Source: Talaromyces rugulosus (Eukaryota > Ascomycota > Eurotiomycetes > Eurotiales > Trichocomaceae). From it: DNA of 64,000 nt. Made by a program: the position numbers and the translations under genes. Location: positions 558,001-622,000 of the forward strand of contig NC_049561.1 of the NCBI RefSeq assembly GCF_013368755.1, in the 5' to 3' direction. The notes under the pieces are model-generated. The model ran no database searches, had not been told where the DNA came from, and saw only the letters and a list, made by a program, of their open reading frames with translations. Shown here in pieces: positions 19,429 to 31,374 of the stretch (positions are counted from its first letter, which is position 1; each line of letters opens with the position of its first letter).

Positions 19429-20534
19429 ATGGCTTCCAAACCTATAGTCTTACACATCGGCGACCCCGTCAAATTCAACACGTCGCTCTACGAGCAGCTC
19501 TCACAACAATTCACCATCATCCGCCCTTCCGAAGCCGAGCGCCAACGCGAGCCATTCCTACAAGCTCTTCGTGAAAAGAAATGGGGTGACTTCTCCGCTG
19601 TGCTCCGGCCATGGTGGGCAACTGGGGGTGAGATGGGTCGATGGGACAAGGAGCTTATTCCTCTGCTGCCTTCGTCGATGAAGGTATATGCCTCTGCCGG
19701 GGCTGGGTTTGACTGGGCAGACGTCGATCTGATGGCCGAAGCTGGTGAGCTTTTTCCCCTACATTTGAAGAAAGAAAGAAAAAACTAGCCAAAATACTGA
19801 TTTTAACTTTTGAAGGCATCCTGTACTGTAATGGCGCGTCGGCCTCGTCCGAAGCTGTCGCCGACATGGCCCTGTATCACATTCTCTCCGTTTTCAGAAA
19901 CATGCAATGGAGCAACATGGCTGCCCGCTCGCAAGATCGCGCCCAGTTCGTCGACGCCCACACAAATGCGCCCTTTACCGCACACAATCCACGCGGACAC
20001 ACACTCGGCGTGGTCGGATTGGGGAATATTGGATATACCATCGCCACCAAGGCTTTTGCGGCGTTTGGCATGAAGATTATCTACAGCGACCCGTTCCCCA
20101 AGATGCCCGAGCAAGAAGCTGCCATTGGAGCGAGGAGGGTTGAAATGGATGATCTCCTCGCACAGGCAGATTGCGTTGTGCTCGCGGCCCCCGGTGCCGG
20201 TGGGAAAAAGATTCTCGACGCTGAGAAAATCCGCAAGATGAAGCGTGGATCGCGACTAGTGAATATTGCGCGCGGTAGTCTGGTTGATCAAGAAGCAGTT
20301 GCGGATGCTCTGGAGGAAGGCATTTTGTTTGCAGCCGGTCTCGATGTTCATGAAAACGAGCCCGAAGTGAGCGTGAGGCTAGTGAAGAATAGAAACGCAA
20401 CATTGACCTGCCACACGGCCGGTGGTGCGCTCGAGACAACCATTGGCTTTGAGGAGTTGTCGATGAAGAATGTTTTGGCTGTTTTGACAGGGCAAAATCC
20501 ACTGACGCCGGTGAATAAGCATCTGTTCAAGTGA
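19429..20534 (+). CDS. D-isomer-specific 2-hydroxyacid dehydrogenase
   Basis: Two exons, 19429-19744 and 19816-20534 (71-bp intron, GTGAGC...AAG), give 344 residues. The NAD-binding domain shows GVVGLGNIGYTIA (GxGxxG). The catalytic set is Arg in VNIARGSLVD, Glu in DVHENEP and His in TCHTAGG. The splice joins ...LMAEAG to GILYCNGASASSEAVADMAL, which is the usual lead into the nucleotide domain. The family reduces glyoxylate, hydroxypyruvate or other 2-ketoacids with NAD(P)H. The exact substrate is not readable. Soluble, no targeting signal. It could start the possible metabolic neighbourhood to its right. Confidence 0.92.
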
Positions 20535-20795
20535 TTAGCTAGAGTAGATGTAAAATGATATGTATGACATTCTGTTGATCTATAATTTGAGAAATTCCTG
20601 CAGGTATCACGTTTGGTTTGAAGTCGAATTTCAACGTTCCTAGTAAATTCACACTGTATTGTAAAATCCTAATAGTTCAAAATTGGGAGCATTATACGAG
20701 GAAATTGATTTTCATGGTGTATATGGGAACCCCATACTAAATGAAAATCTACTAAATGAAAATCCACGTTGAGCCGGCGAAGCAGGCTGGCACGA

Positions 20796-21997
20796 TTAAT
20801 TCTTCACACCCTTTATATGCTGGACCCTTTCCCACACCCACGGCGTAAGTGTTGAGCTAAAGTTGTTGCTAAACTTGATGTTGAGATAGTCATATCCCTC
20901 ATCCGGAACCCACTCAGCAGCTATCTTGGACTGGGCATACTCTTCCAGCATCTCAATAGTCGGTCGAAGGGATTCAGGCATCGAAATGGTTGCACCATTT
21001 TTGTACCAGCTACTTGCAATCAGCTTTCACTCGAGATGAAAAGAAAGATAAAACTTACGAAGCATAATACACGATTGACAGCAGGGTTCGGATATCATGA
21101 GTAGGGTTTGGCATACCGGCATGCCTAGAATGTCTTGGGTCAATACTGAGAGACAACGCAGATCTAATGCAACTCACCACAGCCGCAAATCTCTCAACAC
21201 GAAAGAGCCCTTCTTTATCCTTGGATAGCACGGCGGTCCAACTTTGCGCCTTTCGTCCAACTTCTCCTGTGTAATAAATGGCTCGCCCAACTCAATGTGG
21301 TAGTCATTGTTTGTATTTTGCGTCCCGAGCCACAGCTCCGTTGTGCCGTTTTCAGGGCCTACATCGACTAGACAGGTGTTCAATGCAATGGCAAATGGAT
21401 GTTCTGGGTGCTCGAACCGAATGTCGGCGTGAACCTTCTGGCGATCGTCCGAATGTATCAGAGTGTTCGATCGAATGAAGTGAACTTCAGGCCGGGGTCC
21501 AAGGATGTTGGAGACAATTCTTGCGCCGTGCTTGTTGGCGAAAACTTCGGGGAAGAGCCATTCTGTAATTCACATCAGCATGTATAGCGCAATTTTATAT
21601 GGCCGGTGCTAACCTTTCTCCAGTGGAGGCACTTGAGATATGTTTCCGCCTGCTGCTGCGCCCTTTGTTTCGAAATTGGCGTTCAAATGGCTTACTTGTC
21701 AGCTTGACGTTTTACAAGTACAAAAAAAAAAAAAAAAAAAAAAGGATAAACGAAATAATCATACATGAAAAATGGCTCGCCCTCGCCAGATAGCAGTTTC
21801 TTGGTGTCTTGCAACATTCTCTCGTTGAGTTTATCGACGAGGGTCAGGTCGATAGCATTTTCGACAACAACACATCCGTCTGTGAAAAAGGCTTCAATAG
21901 CATCATAGAGACTTTTATCTCCCATGACACCACTATCACGCTCCTCATCAGTGAGGACGATGACTTGTGGTCCATCGTTTTTGGCTGGGCTGGACAT
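20796..21997 (-). CDS. Phytanoyl-CoA dioxygenase (PhyH) family protein
   Basis: Five minus-strand exons in order: 21765-21997, 21614-21690, 21178-21562, 21059-21124 and 20796-21012, totalling 325 codons plus stop with every phase consistent. The first intron includes a run of about 22 T (A on the plus strand, 21722-21743). The metal site is HADIRF (HxD) in exon 3 and the distal His of WHAGMPNP, built across intron 3, with Arg in HDIRTLLSIVYY as the 2-oxoglutarate anchor. These are Fe(II)/2-oxoglutarate oxygenases. Fungal members often act in secondary metabolism, such as fumitremorgin-type endoperoxidases, or in catabolism. The substrate is unknown. The gene runs opposite to the SDR at 22683 and probably shares its promoter. 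Confidence 0.88.
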
Positions 21998-22682
21998 TGT
22001 CGAACTGGGTGAATCAGTTTAGTATTTGGGGCACTGTATAAATAACTTTATGGAAATAACTGAATTGACTGTGTGTAAAGATGATTACAGGACTTCAGGG
22101 GGGTTGCTAATAATAACCATCTTCCCTATTTGCTTGCACGTGACTATAGGCTGGTCTAAACTAGGATGTTTTCTTTGTCTACTTGCAGATGATCATAGGT
22201 CGTATGTTTTCTTTGTTTGTAACCATATGTTGTTAGCCTGAGGCGAATATGCTACAGGCTCATCCATGATGGCCGTCCATATTAGGTTAGATCTTTTTTG
22301 AATAGCTGCTCTTTTGCTCATCCTTTCCCTTTTTTTTTCAATATTATTTCTGTGTGTCTTAGACATTTCTCTCACATATCCCCCGGACTAATAAGACCCC
22401 CGGATTCTCCGCCCTTTCTATGCGACATCCTGCTAATCCCGTGCACGACATTTCTAATACCAGTTGCGGTTATCGGCCGATCGCTTCGGACAGCCGTCGA
22501 TTAGCTCGAATTAGATGATTGGAAGACAGATATACGTGTGATTTATGCCCCGAGGGGTTTCCCCCACTTCGGGCATCGATCAACGTCATTTCCATCTATT
22601 CCAATACACTCCATTGAATTCGGAGTAGCATTTGCCTGGCTCTTTGTAAAAAAAAAATATATTGAGCGAAAAGCTTCCGATA
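21998..22682. promoter_or_regulatory. Divergent promoter, PhyH gene / SDR gene
   Basis: 685 bp between head-to-head genes. The arrangement suggests co-regulation. No specific operator can be named. Confidence 0.45.
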
Positions 22683-24015
22683 ATGGCTCAGCAACATGTA
22701 TCCTTCAAGATCGAGGAGCTCTTCTCTGTCAAGAACAAAGTCGTCGTTGTCACTGGTGGTGGCTCTGGTCTCGGCAAGGCAATTGCTGAAGGATTCGCGG
22801 TCAATGGGGCAAAAGTGTATATTTCTGGCCGACGAGGTGAAGTTCTAGAAGCTGCGGCGAAGGAGATTGGGGGTGATGTCCATGTGTAGGTTTTTTCCCT
22901 CGGTATGGAGTCAAACTGCTAATATAGCGGAGGTTAGAATACAGGGAGATGTGCAGACAAAAGAGGGTTGCGAAAAGATCGTTGAAGCTGTCAAATCCCA
23001 AGAGACTCATGTCAGTAATTTGGTTCCCCTGTGAATGTCTTTTGAATCGAGTTGACTGTCTCAGATCGACACCCTCATCAATTGCGCCGGAGTAAACAGC
23101 CCATGGCGCGTCAAGGCTAATGACCACAATGACGGTGCGATTCAGCCCTTGTAAACAAGAAGAAAAAAAGCAGCACTGATTACTTGCAGCGGACCAAGTG
23201 GAAAATCTCCTTGTCAATGGATTGATAGAGTCAGTTCCAAACCAAAAAAAAAAAAAAAAGATCGCTTTTTTCTAACCTAAAAATAGAGAGGATTTTAACA
23301 GAAGCAATCAAAGTGAGTGGATGCAATCATTCGAGACCTACCAGACACTCATTATTCCAGTCAACGTAAACGGCGTTTACTTTTTAACCGTCAACTTCAT
23401 TTCTCTTCTACGCAAGTCGGCAGACCCCAACGTCTGCGTGATTTCGTCGATAGCTGGGTTATCAAATCAGAGGTTCAAACGCTAGGTTTCCAACATTGAA
23501 GTAGTCGCTGCTAATGTAGATCAGATCTGTGGCGTCGCTGACCTATAGCGTTTCCAAGGCTGCAAGTAAGTTACAAACCTTCAATAGCCCATTTGCACGG
23601 CTAGAAACCAAGCTCTAACGAAAGAACAGCCATTCAGCTTGCCAAACTCCTCGCCGGCCGTCTACATCCGTACGTGTTCCACTCTTGAAACTTACAAAAT
23701 ATAACAGGAGGCTGACCCGATCAAAGAATGAAAATCCGAGTAAATACAATTTGCCCTGGCATCTTCCCCTCCGAAATGACAGGCGTCACTTCGGGCAAAC
23801 ACGAATACAACCTCAATCATCAAGCCGAGAAAGCAGCACTACGCAGCACCGCTGGTCGTCCAGGTCGGCCCGAAGAAATTGTTGCGCCGGTTCTGTTGCT
23901 GTCGAGTCCCGGCGGCGGATACATGAATTGTGCACTGTTGACCGTGGACGGAGGGAGATTGATGGGCGTTTCGATTAATGATGGGATTCGGATGCCTGAG
24001 AATACGTACACGTGA
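22683..24015 (+). CDS. Short-chain dehydrogenase/reductase, eight exons
   Basis: Exons 22683-22885, 22938-23010, 23065-23134, 23190-23229, 23287-23472, 23525-23565, 23631-23670 and 23727-24015 add up to 942 bp (313 residues) with no phase error. Rossmann motif TGGGSGLG at residues 24-31, NCAG near the start of exon 3, VISSIAG before the active site, and YSVSK (Tyr and Lys of the catalytic tetrad) in the 41-bp exon 6. The C-terminus has [13 protein letters not shown] and LTVDGG. Seven introns of 50-65 bp, several with unusual GTCAGT or GTTCAA donors, are many for an SDR. Fungal relatives are often annotated as rhlG-like 3-oxoacyl reductases; the substrate is unknown. Confidence 0.88.
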
Positions 24016-24732
24016 GTTTTTTTTTTTTTTTTAATGTATTCTGTCAATGAGGGCCTGGCACTCATTAGTACAGGGATGAAATTTTGGGTTAGTGGTGACT
24101 AGGATATCATATTTGTTGATTAGGTTCGATGTGTTAATCAATTAATATAATGGATGATCTTTGCCTATGATAACCAGTAAATCTAATGCTCTTTTACTCT
24201 GTAAGTATATCCAAGTGTTCCCTCAAACTAGCCTATACACCAGATCAATTCACTGCTATGATGAGGTAGCTTGTTCTTGCATGGCTCGGAAACCTATCCG
24301 ATACTCTACCAGTGATCGGCAGGATGGCGTACGTACTTAGATAGCGAGCGAGCGAATCGCTAATGGTGGAGCCAATCGAAGGAGAGGCTGCTAACTCAAA
24401 ACCGGCCATTCATGTGAAGCCAAGGATGGGCAATTCAACGAGCCATTACAGTAATTGTCTAGTAGCTAGCACTAGCTAGTCATGTAGCGTGGAGAGAAAA
24501 ATGCGGAGAAACACGGGGAAGACTCCGGGGGGGTATATTTGTGGCTCATCGGTCACTTCCAAAAAGGGAAATAATCGGTCTTTATCCGTCAGTCCGTGCA
24601 AGCACCACCAGCTAGTATAACGATTGTACTTCCCTTTTCCCAAATTTATTAAAAGCGTTCTCCAAATGTACATCGCGTCTCTTAAGCGCAGGACAGAGAT
24701 ACACAACCACCAAGCAAGCAACAAACAACAAC
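24016..24732. other. Intergenic region
   Basis: 717 bp between two plus-strand genes, presumably the promoter of the permease. A T-run lies at about 24,016-24,031. No gene seen. Confidence 0.5.
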
Positions 24733-26673
24733 ATGGCAACCGCTCTTTCAGCCGACGATGATCTCAAGTCAGGCGCCGACCACATCGAGGTCGAGGATTA
24801 TGGTAAACAAGTGAACGATATTATCGTCAAGCCAGAGAGCCTTCGACATTTGAGTGCCGATGAGCTGAAGAGCCTGGAGACCAAAATGGTCCGAAAGATA
24901 GACATGGTTATCATGCCTATCATGGCTGTCTTGTATATCCTCAACTGTCAGTGTTTTGCCATCCACTTTCTGTGTTTGAGTGAAGAGAAAACTCATGTCA
25001 CTTTTCAGATGTCGACCGATCTGCCCTTGCTGCCGCCAAAGTCTACGGCATCATGGAGGACCTCAACATGTCCACTCAGGATTTTGCCACGGCTATATCC
25101 ATTCTTTTTGGTGGGTTCGCGAAGTATCACTTTGTTGGCTAAACAATTACCTCCTAACATTATCATATTTTACAGCGGGATACATCCCTTTCCAGATTCC
25201 GTCCAACTTGATCATGACAAAGATTCCTCGCCCAGGATTCTGTAAGGAACAATGAGAAAGGACCTCTGAGACATGAATTATTTCGAGCTAATCGCTTTTT
25301 GTTTCAGATATTTGCAGTGCAGCAACCATCTGGGGTACTGTTAGCGGTTGCACAGCTGCTGTCAAGTCCTATCATGGGCTCCTAGCCATTCGTGTCATGC
25401 TCGGTGTCACCGAAGCCGTCTTCTTCCCCGGAGTTATCTATTTGATGAGTGCATGGTATACAAAAAATGAACTTGGAAAGAGACTTGCCTTCTTGTTTAT
25501 TTGTCAAATGCTTGGAAGCGCGTTTGGGGGGTTTGTTGCTGCTGCCTGTCTTACCCTAGACGGTCGATATGGTATCGCTGGATGGAGATGGCTTTTCATT
25601 GTGTGAGTAATCCATAATTTTTCGCTTTTTTGAATATTGCTGACTTTTCTCAGCGAAGGTGTCACCACGGTTGGATGTGGTCTTATTTCGGCCATGTTCA
25701 TGCCTGAATATCCACACAAGGCCCGCTTGCTCAAACCCGTTGAGCGCGACTATGCTGTATGGCGCCTTGAAGTCGAAGCCGGTGCTGGAGAAGCTCATGA
25801 AGAATCTACCGTTTTTAATGGATTCAAACTTGCTATCTTGGACCCCAAGATCTGGGCTCTGGTATGGTGTATGGGCATGTCTCAGGCCATGGGAGGAACT
25901 ACTAGTTTCTTTCCGTAAGCAATTGTCTTTCTCTTTACTTGTTCTCTGGCTGACATTCCATTCTCCAGGTCTATTGTCGAAACATTGGGTTACAACCGGA
26001 ACATTACTCTTCTTCTCACTGCTCCGCCTTATGTTCTAGCATCCATTGTTTTCTGGTTTATTTCTTACTTTAGCGACGTAAGTGTCTCCCCAGTCTCACC
26101 GGTTCAAATAGGAAATCAAAAATTTCTAATGAGTTCTCAACTTTATAGCGCAAAAACATCATCTATCCAATCATTACCAGTGCCCTTGCTGTATCCGTCG
26201 TCGCTTATGTTGTCGCCATGTCAACATTAGAGATGGGCCCTCGGTATTTTGCCATGATGCTAATGCCTACTGTCTGCGCCGGTCCGCAAATCCTACTTTA
26301 CAAGACCCTCAACATCCACATGGCGCGACCTTACCCCAAGCGTGCCGCTGGTGTAGCCATGATAAATGCTATCGGCGGGATATCCAACGTCTGGGTGAGC
26401 TACTTGTTCTATGACCCACCGCATTATTATGCTGCTTTTGGAGCCAGTAAGTTCCTCTTCTCTTCTCTTTACTTGTCGCGAGCTTTGATATTGACTTTCA
26501 TCATAGTACTCGGCTGCGCCATCTCATTTTTCATCGTTATAACTGGGTATCTCATGCATGTACGAAAAATGAACAAGTGCCTATCTGGAACGCCAGAGGA
26601 CCAGTTACGAGCGATGAAAGGTGGCGTGACTCAACAGCAAGTCGATCTTGGATGGCGGTATGTAGGTTACTAG
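24733..26673 (+). CDS. MFS permease, anion:cation symporter (allantoate permease-like)
   Basis: Eight exons (24733-24946, 25009-25110, 25176-25241, 25308-25602, 25654-25914, 25969-26077, 26149-26446, 26507-26673) give 503 residues with consistent phases. The N-terminus KIDMVIMPIMAVLYILNYVDRSALAAAKVYGIMEDL is the family hallmark (LNxxDR after TM1). GYIPFQIPSNLI, IWGTVSGCTAAV, RVMLGVTEAVFFPGVIYLMSAWY and GWRWLFIVEG follow. The family (Dal5/Tna1 type) imports organic anions such as allantoate, nicotinate or vitamins across the plasma membrane. Its place beside oxygenase and reductase genes and a divergent regulator pair suggests uptake of a substrate they metabolise. That is inference. Confidence 0.92.
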
Positions 26674-26913
26674 TATTTACAGCGCGAGGTGTGGGCAACC
26701 AAAAGGTTCACTATCAGGGCACGATTATGTAGCGTATATAAGCATCAATGCATTGCACCATTGGAAGAATGGCGTTTTTATGAAGATTTGATAAACTGTT
26801 TTCCATAATGAGCGACTAAAAGCACACGACAGTAATGTTTCAGGGATTAGTATTTGTTACCAAAACATTTCTTATATGTTACAATAATAGCGGACAAACA
26901 ATTAGTTTCCCTG

Positions 26914-29070
26914 TCAAAAGACATCAGAACTGTTGAACTGAAAATTCTCAACCAGAGCTTCCCAGTCGGGCCACTCCTCCATACCACCCTCAAGATCGAT
27001 TTCACCAGTATTTGTACCTGCAAGAACCGAGGAAGTAGTCTGATCCTCGGCCTGAGATGACAAGTTCTCTCCAACTAAACTGCCAGGTCCATTCAGCTTG
27101 CCCGTGCTCATTCTCTGTAGTTTCTCTCTAGCTGACACTGCCTTGGCTCTAAGAGCAGTCAGCACTGCCGACTTTGATCCAAAGCCCATGGTGGTTTCGT
27201 CCCATATCTCTGGTGAGAACATCGTTTTTGTCGTTGTCCATGCCCTCTCAATATTGGGCCCTTCTGGCTTGACACTCAAGTGCCACAAGACGTACATGGT
27301 TACATGATACTGCGGAAAGGCTTTCCTAACCCATGAGAACTGTTTCAACAAGCCATCCGTTTCGTAAACCCTTGATTCTAATATCTCCAAAGCCTCGACT
27401 AGGTTTTCCTCACTCACGAAGTCTGCGCTTTCACCGTCACATCTCAATAAAATCCACTGCATTCTAGAGACAAAATCAAGCTTGCGGAGAAGAAAGGACG
27501 AGATATAAAGTGCTAAACGTTGCGGAGGTAACACTGGATTGCAATGTCTTAGCCATCTGTCGACTCGTTCCTTGCACTCCTTTACAAGCTGAGCTCTCGA
27601 GTTCTCGCTTGGTGGGGATGAAGCGGAAGACGACGCAGAGATGACTCCTAGTTTTTGCATGCACTGTGCAAAGTCAATGCATATCAACGAGAATGATATG
27701 GCAGTCCACCCATTTCTCGGGGCCGGAAGTCTCTGCATCTCCGGATAAAGGTCTGTATCCTCTATATTGATTGGCAGGCTCACGTCAGCCATCAGCAAGA
27801 AGTTGTTTATGTTTTCCAAGCCGTAGTCCTCCCCAGAGCGCCATTCTCGGCATAGCAGGTGCCACCAAATCCGACGTCGTATTTCAGATTCAAAAGGAGA
27901 GAGGCCGAGCTTTTCACCATTGCGATGTAAGCCTAGCGACTGGGCTATGCGGATCGCGAGGCCATTTAGAATCCATATTCCTTTGCCACGATTGTGGATA
28001 CGGACAGCTGACTAGGAAAAAGGTAAGTTTAGTTTAATCATGGAGTAACCGTATATACCAAGTATATTGCAAAGGCGCAAAGCCCAGTTATCGTAGGACG
28101 ATCCAAAAAGTCACCGTGAGCGAGTGCTTGTTCCAGACCAACCTTGAACCGGAGCATGGCGGTGTTTTTATCTTCTCTCAGAATTGCCGCAGCTTCTGTA
28201 TCATCCATAGAAGTCGCTGATGCAAAATAAACGGCATAGCATAAAGCCAAGTTCTCAAGAGACGCCGTTGCTGGGTCATTGATGGTGGAGTATATTTTGA
28301 TGTCGTCAGTTGGTAAGTGCAAGAACTTTAACCCTACGCAACTTTCAACATTATCAACATATATTTTCCATAATTTCACAGCTAGCTCTTGGGGTGGGTG
28401 AAGCGTTGAGGGTACTATTGAGAGAGATGGAGATGAGAGAATGCCATGGGCATTAAAGGGAGAAATGATTTGCGGTTGTAGGGGACCTGTGTTTGGAGGT
28501 GTTAGTACAGCTTTCATATCTTGTCCCTATTCTATCAGTTAGAAACGCGGATTAAAGTTGGTTACTCATGATATCATCCTAACTAACTTCTATCATCGTG
28601 GACAACATGATCTCGTTGAAATATTGTGTTGACGATCCCTTCTGCACAACAACATTCTCCCTGAGCCCCTCGCTCATGGAAGTAGAGTGAGCGTAAGCAT
28701 TGGATTCAGCATCGGAATTAGAAACTGATGGTTTAGATTCTGGCTTTTCTCTCGCTCTGGTTGCCGACTTTTCCAAACTGGAAATCCTGGCAGCCATGTC
28801 GGCGATGATGGTCTTTTTCGTCCGCCTTTTCCGAGGACCAACGGGCGGATAATTGCAAGTCCTGCCGGTTTTTCTGCATGTTGAACATGGCTCCTTTTTG
28901 TCACAGCGAACCTTTCTGCTGTTGCAGCTATTGCACGAGCGTGAAATCGAAGCTGAAGCCGACTGATGCTCTGATCCGGGCTCGGAATGCGGTGTTAACC
29001 CGGACCGAGTGGAATTTGGGACAGTGCTCATTTCAGAAGAGCTTTCTGGGCAGCTAATGCGTTTTATCAC
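26914..29070 (-). CDS. Zn(II)2Cys6 transcription factor
   Basis: Three minus-strand exons (28588-29070, 28059-28526, 26914-28011) give 682 residues. The zinc cluster is CNSCNSRKVRCDKKEPCSTC plus a Cys after RKTGRT, followed by a basic segment (GPRKRRTKK) and a short coiled coil (MAARISSLEK). The middle homology region includes IAQSLGLHRNGEKLGLSPFESEIRRRIWWHLLCREW. Introns of 61 and 47 bp (GTTAGT...TAG, GTATAT...TAG) keep phase 0. It is nuclear and divergent from the monocarboxylate transporter at 29453, with which it shares about 380 bp. It is therefore the best candidate regulator of this neighbourhood. Confidence 0.92.
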
Positions 29071-29452
29071 ATAAAATAGTAATATTCAAAACACTCTAAA
29101 GGATTAACGTCAGCTGGTTGAGAAATTAAGGCCGAGCCGCTTAGTCACTAGCATGCCTCGGGCCTTGTTATTAGGCTCTTACAACCGAGCCCGAACATTG
29201 TAACCTAATTGACTCCTTTTGTGGCACTGAGCACGTCTATAACGCTGGTTTTTTTTTTCGTTATTCAATGGTCTAAGCCTGGCTGCGACAGAATTATTCA
29301 GTCTTAACGCCGATTGATTTCCGTGCGCTATAAATATGGGCTGAATATATATATATATTAGGTACTTACTAAAATCACAGCTCTCAATGTCTCCTTTTAT
29401 TACAGCTACCAGTCGACTTGATAAATTTATTTATTCGGGAACGCTAATCATT
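29071..29452. promoter_or_regulatory. Divergent promoter, regulator / monocarboxylate transporter
   Basis: 382 bp between the two divergent start codons. A TATAAATA box lies at 29329-29336 about 120 bp before the transporter ATG, and an (AT)n stretch sits at about 29,347-29,359. The layout is typical of a regulator next to its target. Confidence 0.55.
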
Positions 29453-30976
29453 ATGTCGAGTTCCGAACAGGCCAGCACGATAGCCGAAGATCTATCTATC
29501 AAAAAAGAAACCGAGGCTAACCCCCAAACTGACAATTCGAACACAAATGCTGGCTCAAGCGACCTTGATGCTGAGAAAGCTCCATTCAACCCTCCCGGTA
29601 GTGACGCCCCCGATGGCGGTGCAGCTGCCTGGCTCGTTGTGTTTGGTGCTTGGTGCACCTCATTCTGCAGTTTTGGATGGCTGAACAGTAATAACCCGTG
29701 CCAGTTGATATCAAAATTTTAAGCTGACAAGCATGAATGTAGGTGTGGGAGTGTTTCAAGAATACTACGAGGATACGCTGCTCTCTGATTACTCGGCGGG
29801 GACCATATCGTGGATTCCATCGCTGCAAATATTCTTCATGATGGGCATGGTAGGCGCTTTCCATACTACCATAGATCAAGTGATTCAACTTATTAATTGT
29901 ACTCTAGGGACCCGTTGTCGGCGCTATTTATGACCGTTATGGACCGCGGCATCTCCTTTTTTTCGGCAGTATACTTCATATATTCGGCATCATGATGGCC
30001 TCTCTGGGTACTGAATACTATCAAATCATTCTTGCACAAGGACTATGCTCCGCCATTGGTGTCTCGGCAATCTTCCAGCCTTGTTAGTTCCAGCCATTCT
30101 CAATACATATAGATTGTTATGTCGCTAATAATACTAGCTGTCAACTGCACGGCTGGATGGTTCAATCAGAACCGTGGTGCAGCCTTGGGAGTTCTCTTTA
30201 CCGGTTCGAGTATTGGCGGCATCGTTCTCCCTATCGCGTTGACACATCTCATAAACGAAGTCGGATTTGGCTGGTCCATGAGAATTTGCGCATTTATCAT
30301 GCTATTTCTTCTGATACTAGCCAATCTGACTATACGCCCCTACCGACCTCCTCAACAAACACAAAAAATCACCTGGGCCCAGCTCGCCAAGCCGTTCAGA
30401 GAGACCCAGTTTATTCTCATCGTCATCGGCTTCTTCCTTTTCAGCTACGGATTCTTCGCAGTTGTGAATTATCTACCTGTTCAAGCCGTCAGCACGGGCA
30501 TGAACTCTAACTTGGTCCAGTACATAGTTCCCATCCTCAACGCCGGGTCACTGTTCGGACGTCTTTTCTCGGGATTCCTAGGCGACAAGCTGGGTCGCTA
30601 CAACATCTTCATCGTTGTCTGCTACCTCTCTGGCATATGGATCCTGGCACTTTGGCTCCCCGACACAAGCACCGCCGCGCTCATCGCGTTTTCTGCGCTT
30701 TTTGGCTTCTTTTCCGGTGCCTATGTGTCTCTAATCACGCCTTTACTCATACAGATCTCGCCAATGGCAGAGATTGGCTTTCGAACGGGCATTGTCCTCT
30801 TTCTCATTTCTCTTGGGGGCTTGACGACGAACCCTGTGAACGGGGCCATTATAGATAGTTCTGCGGGTTGGTCAGGTTTGAAAATCTTTTCGGGGGTGTT
30901 GTGTCTTGCTGGAACTAGTTTTGTGCTCGTTGCTAGGATTAGACAAACTGGGTGGAAGGTATTGGCGAGGTTTTGA
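29453..30976 (+). CDS. MFS monocarboxylate transporter-like permease
   Basis: Four exons (29453-29687, 29743-29849, 29908-30082, 30138-30976) give 451 residues. An acidic, Ser-rich cytoplasmic tail precedes [26 protein letters not shown], the DGG...W start of fungal MCT-like transporters. [25 protein letters not shown] and [17 protein letters not shown] are further family blocks, and twelve membrane segments are plausible. Family members move monocarboxylates or riboflavin-like solutes. An in-frame ATG at 29387 would add 22 residues, but 29453 matches the usual MSSS-type start. It is divergent from a Zn2Cys6 gene that may control it. Confidence 0.9.
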
Positions 30977-31374
30977 AAAACTCCAGCAGCGGTGGATGGT
31001 GCTTCTAGGTGTATTTTTCAAGTGGTGATAGACTTTTGTACTTAACAACTCTACTCTAACATACCAGTAAATATTTCCAATTCGGCATATAACTGTTTAA
31101 AACGTAAATTACACCACGTACGGTGAAGGATGTCAAACAACTAAATCATTAATATACATTTAATTATCGAGCTTCTGGAGCTAATCAAGATCTGTATCAT
31201 TTATATTGACTAAAAATTTGTACATTTGATCAAAGTACCTCAAACTACGTACTCAAAAATAAGATACAGATTAATGGAGCGAAGAAGATAAAACGTGGAA
31301 AAGGACTGTTATTCCGCCATCCAGTGGAGGGACGAGTCTTTTGTACTGAATTGAGACACATAATCCCAAACACT
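30977..31374. other. Convergent intergenic region
   Basis: 398 bp between the 3' ends of the transporter and the arylsulfotransferase-like gene, AT-rich. No gene. Confidence 0.5.

Noticed and set aside
21722..21743. A long A run as a possible LINE or poly(A) insertion tail
   Set aside because: It falls inside a well-phased intron of the PhyH gene as an ordinary homopolymer. No target duplication is seen.
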